Source: Paraburkholderia caribensis
GTDB lineage: Bacteria; Pseudomonadota; Gammaproteobacteria; Burkholderiales; Burkholderiaceae
DNA length: 64,000 bases
Assembly (NCBI RefSeq): GCF_002902945.1
Contig: NZ_CP026101.1
Coordinates: forward strand, 1,178,001 to 1,242,000
Direction of reading: 5' to 3'
The position numbers were made by a program, and so were the translations under genes. The notes beneath the pieces were generated by a model. That model saw nothing but the letters and a program-made list of their open reading frames with translations. It searched no databases and was not told where the DNA came from. Positions within the stretch are counted from its first letter, which is position 1. Every line of letters begins with the position of its first letter. Positions 62,229-64,000 of this stretch are shown here, piece by piece.

Positions 62229-62708
62229 TCAGCGCAGATCGGCGAGCGAAACGTCGGCTGGAAGGGCCGCCGGCAGCCACGCCCGACCGACATAACTGCG
62301 CATCTGTCCGCCCGATTCAACGATGACGTCCGCTTGCTCGACGCGCGATGCATGAAGATGTCCCGTCGCGTCGAACTGCGCCGCTGCCCGCGCGCGATAA
62401 CGCTCGGAATACGGGCCTAGCATTCGCGTGAGATCCGGCATGGTCGGGCCTTGCCACGCGTAGGCGAAGATCAAACCGTCGCCCGTTGCATACTCGTTGA
62501 TGGTCGTGCCGCCTGCATCGACGGTCGAGCGTACCCGCGCCGCGCTGCCCGGCAACACCCGCTGTGCCGGATTGCCGGTGACCTGGGACGCGGGCATCGT
62601 GCCGCCGAGCTGGGCGCGTGCGTCCTCGGTAGCGAGTCCGTTAGCGCACAGGGCGAATACGACGGATGCGGCGATGGCGGTCGCCGGATGAGTAGTGGTG
62701 AACGACAT
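62229..62708 (-). CDS. DUF2844 exported protein
   Basis: The 159-residue protein resembles the DUF2844 family, which usually accompanies DUF3443. A signal peptide ends near ARAQLG. The rest has no recognised domain; VESGGQMRSYVGRAW near the C-terminus is conserved-looking. GGGAG with a 6-base spacer supports ATG 62708; the TTG at 62714 is less likely. The pair may act in the periplasm or outer membrane; no function is established. Confidence 0.86.
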   Translation of the reverse strand: MSFTTTHPATAIAASVVFALCANGLATEDARAQLGGTMPASQVTGNPAQRVLPGSAARVRSTVDAGGTTINEYATGDGLIFAYAWQGPTMPDLTRMLGPYSERYRARAAAQFDATGHLHASRVEQADVIVESGGQMRSYVGRAWLPAALPADVSLADLR

Positions 62709-63087
62709 GTGCAACTCCCTCGGACCCTCGGATTTATTTTTGAGATCGTTATTTCAAGATAACACCGAGGTTTTGAGATGCGATTTGCGAGCGCAGAAAC
62801 GTTACGTGCGTGCCTCGCCATACAACCTCTCGACCGCGCACATTTCATTCATGAAAATCAATGACATAGCGCAAGGCGATCGAGCCTCCCAGCCGCGCAA
62901 AACACTGTGGCGAAACGTTAAATATCGAGCCGAAGACCTGGCCAAAATGGAGACTTCCCGGCTCATTGTGAGATGATGCGTGCGGTTTTTTTGCGGCGCG
63001 GGGCCCCTACGCGAAAGTTCGTCATTCGAACTCCTGTCGCAAGCGAGCGGACGGGTCAATCGGGCCTCGACCGAACGGCTAAATGAG
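62709..63087. other. intergenic region upstream of an orphan terminator
   Basis: This stretch between the DUF2844 gene and the bamC leader has no ORF with family character. A T7 run near 62984 has no stem before it. The region is less GC-rich than the rest in 62700-62980. It contains the DUF2844 promoter, which I cannot locate with confidence. Confidence 0.5.
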
Positions 63088-63108
63088 GCGCGGTAAGCCG
63101 CGCTTTTT
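63088..63108 (+). terminator. orphan intrinsic terminator upstream of bamC
   Basis: GCGCGG (63088-63093) pairs with CCGCGC (63098-63103) around TAAG, followed by TTTTT. It is on the plus strand, but no plus-strand gene ends upstream: the nearest one is the autotransporter at 60808. It may end a small RNA, or be left from a gene no longer present. Confidence 0.7.
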
Positions 63109-63196
63109 GCACTTCGCGTCGCCGGGCCGGTAAAATGATGGGTTAGTCCACGGACTTGCCGTGGCTTCCGTGGCTTATAGGAAGGATTCCTGGAAC

Positions 63197-64000
63197 ATGA
63201 CTGAACTTCGTCTTACCAAGCGGTTTGCAGCATTGCTGATGGCAGGCGGTCTGGTCGCCGGCTGCGGCACGTCGTCGCCGACCAAGATCGACTACAAGAG
63301 CGACTCGAAATCGAAGGAAGTGTCACTCGCTGTTCCGCCGAACATGCTCGAGGAAACCGCGGACCAGCGTTCGCTGCCGCCGCAAAGCGGTCAGACCTCG
63401 TTGTCCACGTTGCAGCAGGTGCAAAGCGATGCGCCGAACACGGCAGTGGTCGCACCCGCCGTCGCCGGCATGCACATCCAGCGTGACGGCACGGAAAGCT
63501 GGCTCGTCCTCGACAATCAGAGCCCGGACAAGGCGTGGCCGCAAATCCGCCGTTTCTGGCAGGAGCAGGGCTTTCTGCTCGTCGTCGACCAGCGCGACAA
63601 GGGCGTGATGGAGACGGACTGGAACGAAACGCATCCGTCCATCAACGACGGCCTGATCCGCAGCACGCTGTCGAAGGCGATGGGCAACTCGTACGTGACG
63701 GCCGAGCGCAACAAATACCGCACCCGTCTGGAAGCGGCGCCGAACGGCGGCACGTATGTGTTCATCAGCCAGAAGGGCCTGCGCGAAGCGCTCAGCGGCG
63801 TGAACAACGACACCAGCAAGTGGGAACCGAAGCCGAATGATCCCGCGCTCGAAACCGAATACCTGAAGCGCCTGATGGCGACGCTCGCCAAGAACGACAC
63901 GGGCACGCGTACTGCGAATGCGGCGGCAGATGTATCGCCGGCCGGCTCGCAAACGTCGCCCAATGCGGCGACGAGCGGCGCGAAATCGGCGGCGGCCGCA
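63197..64000 (+). CDS. bamC: outer membrane protein assembly factor BamC (3' end cut by window edge)
   Basis: 268 codons are visible from ATG 63197 to the window edge. The lipobox LVAGC (Cys23) and the DYKSDSK/VSLAVPPNM segment that precedes two helix-grip domains are as in BamC (NlpB), a lipoprotein of the BAM complex that folds beta-barrel proteins into the outer membrane. The start follows AGGA at some distance (AGGATTCCTGGAAC). In many Burkholderia dapA lies directly upstream; here no dapA is present, only a terminator. Confidence 0.9.
   Translation, partial: MTELRLTKRFAALLMAGGLVAGCGTSSPTKIDYKSDSKSKEVSLAVPPNMLEETADQRSLPPQSGQTSLSTLQQVQSDAPNTAVVAPAVAGMHIQRDGTESWLVLDNQSPDKAWPQIRRFWQEQGFLLVVDQRDKGVMETDWNETHPSINDGLIRSTLSKAMGNSYVTAERNKYRTRLEAAPNGGTYVFISQKGLREALSGVNNDTSKWEPKPNDPALETEYLKRLMATLAKNDTGTRTANAAADVSPAGSQTSPNAATSGAKSAAAA

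Noticed and set aside
62695..62976. 93-codon plus-strand ORF before bamC
   Set aside because: No ribosome site, no family, and it overlaps the start of the DUF2844 gene on the other strand.

Overview
The window is a GC-rich, densely coded chromosomal segment with no rRNA, CRISPR array, insertion sequence or prophage. Gene content and order point to a betaproteobacterium of the Burkholderia sensu lato group, most likely Paraburkholderia or a close relative. The evidence is the thrS-infC-rpmI-rplT-pheS-pheT-ihfA-merR block, the aerobic CoA-dependent benzoate (box) genes with BoxR, a double-length UvrA, the DUF2844/DUF3443 pair, and a bamC that is cut by the right edge. This is recognition by eye; no database search was run.

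Layout. 1-7.9 kb: core metabolism (alpha/beta hydrolase, O-acetylhomoserine sulfhydrylase, CBS protein, MFS/acyltransferase fusion, chorismate synthase, TPR/glycosyltransferase-like protein). 7.9-17.4 kb: ETF-ubiquinone oxidoreductase, an SDR enzyme, a thioesterase, a PAS-LuxR regulator divergent from a 3-oxoacid CoA-transferase pair, a hydrolase, a RidA protein and RelA. 17.4-26 kb: tRNA-Val, the translation operon, IHF-alpha, a MerR regulator and tRNA-Pro. 26-33.2 kb: a non-coding stretch with a candidate structured RNA, then a 1969-residue tandem UvrA behind a consensus LexA box. 33.5-37.6 kb: a glutathione transferase, a lipoprotein/phospholipase C operon and a structured non-coding region. 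37.6-46.5 kb: benzoate degradation. 46.5-54.7 kb: reductive pyrimidine degradation. 54.8-57.3 kb: a polar amino acid ABC transporter. 57.4-64 kb: small envelope proteins, a YadA-type trimeric autotransporter, the DUF3443/DUF2844 pair and the start of bamC.

How the genes work together. In the box region benzoate is activated to benzoyl-CoA (ligase), epoxidised by BoxAB and ring-cleaved by BoxC, with BoxR as the probable benzoyl-CoA-sensing repressor between two divergent operons. The next enzyme, the semialdehyde dehydrogenase, is not in the window. In the pyrimidine region an NCS1 permease, PreT/PreA, a dihydropyrimidinase and a beta-ureidopropionase-like amidohydrolase make a complete route from uracil or thymine to a beta-amino acid. 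A RutR-like TetR regulator is divergent from it, and a perfect palindrome sits on the promoter.

The observations most worth following are the four-NBD UvrA under apparent SOS control, the candidate RNA at 26735-26935, the attenuator-like fold ahead of pheS, and the 36.9-37.3 kb region with alternative hairpins and paired DnaA-box-like repeats.
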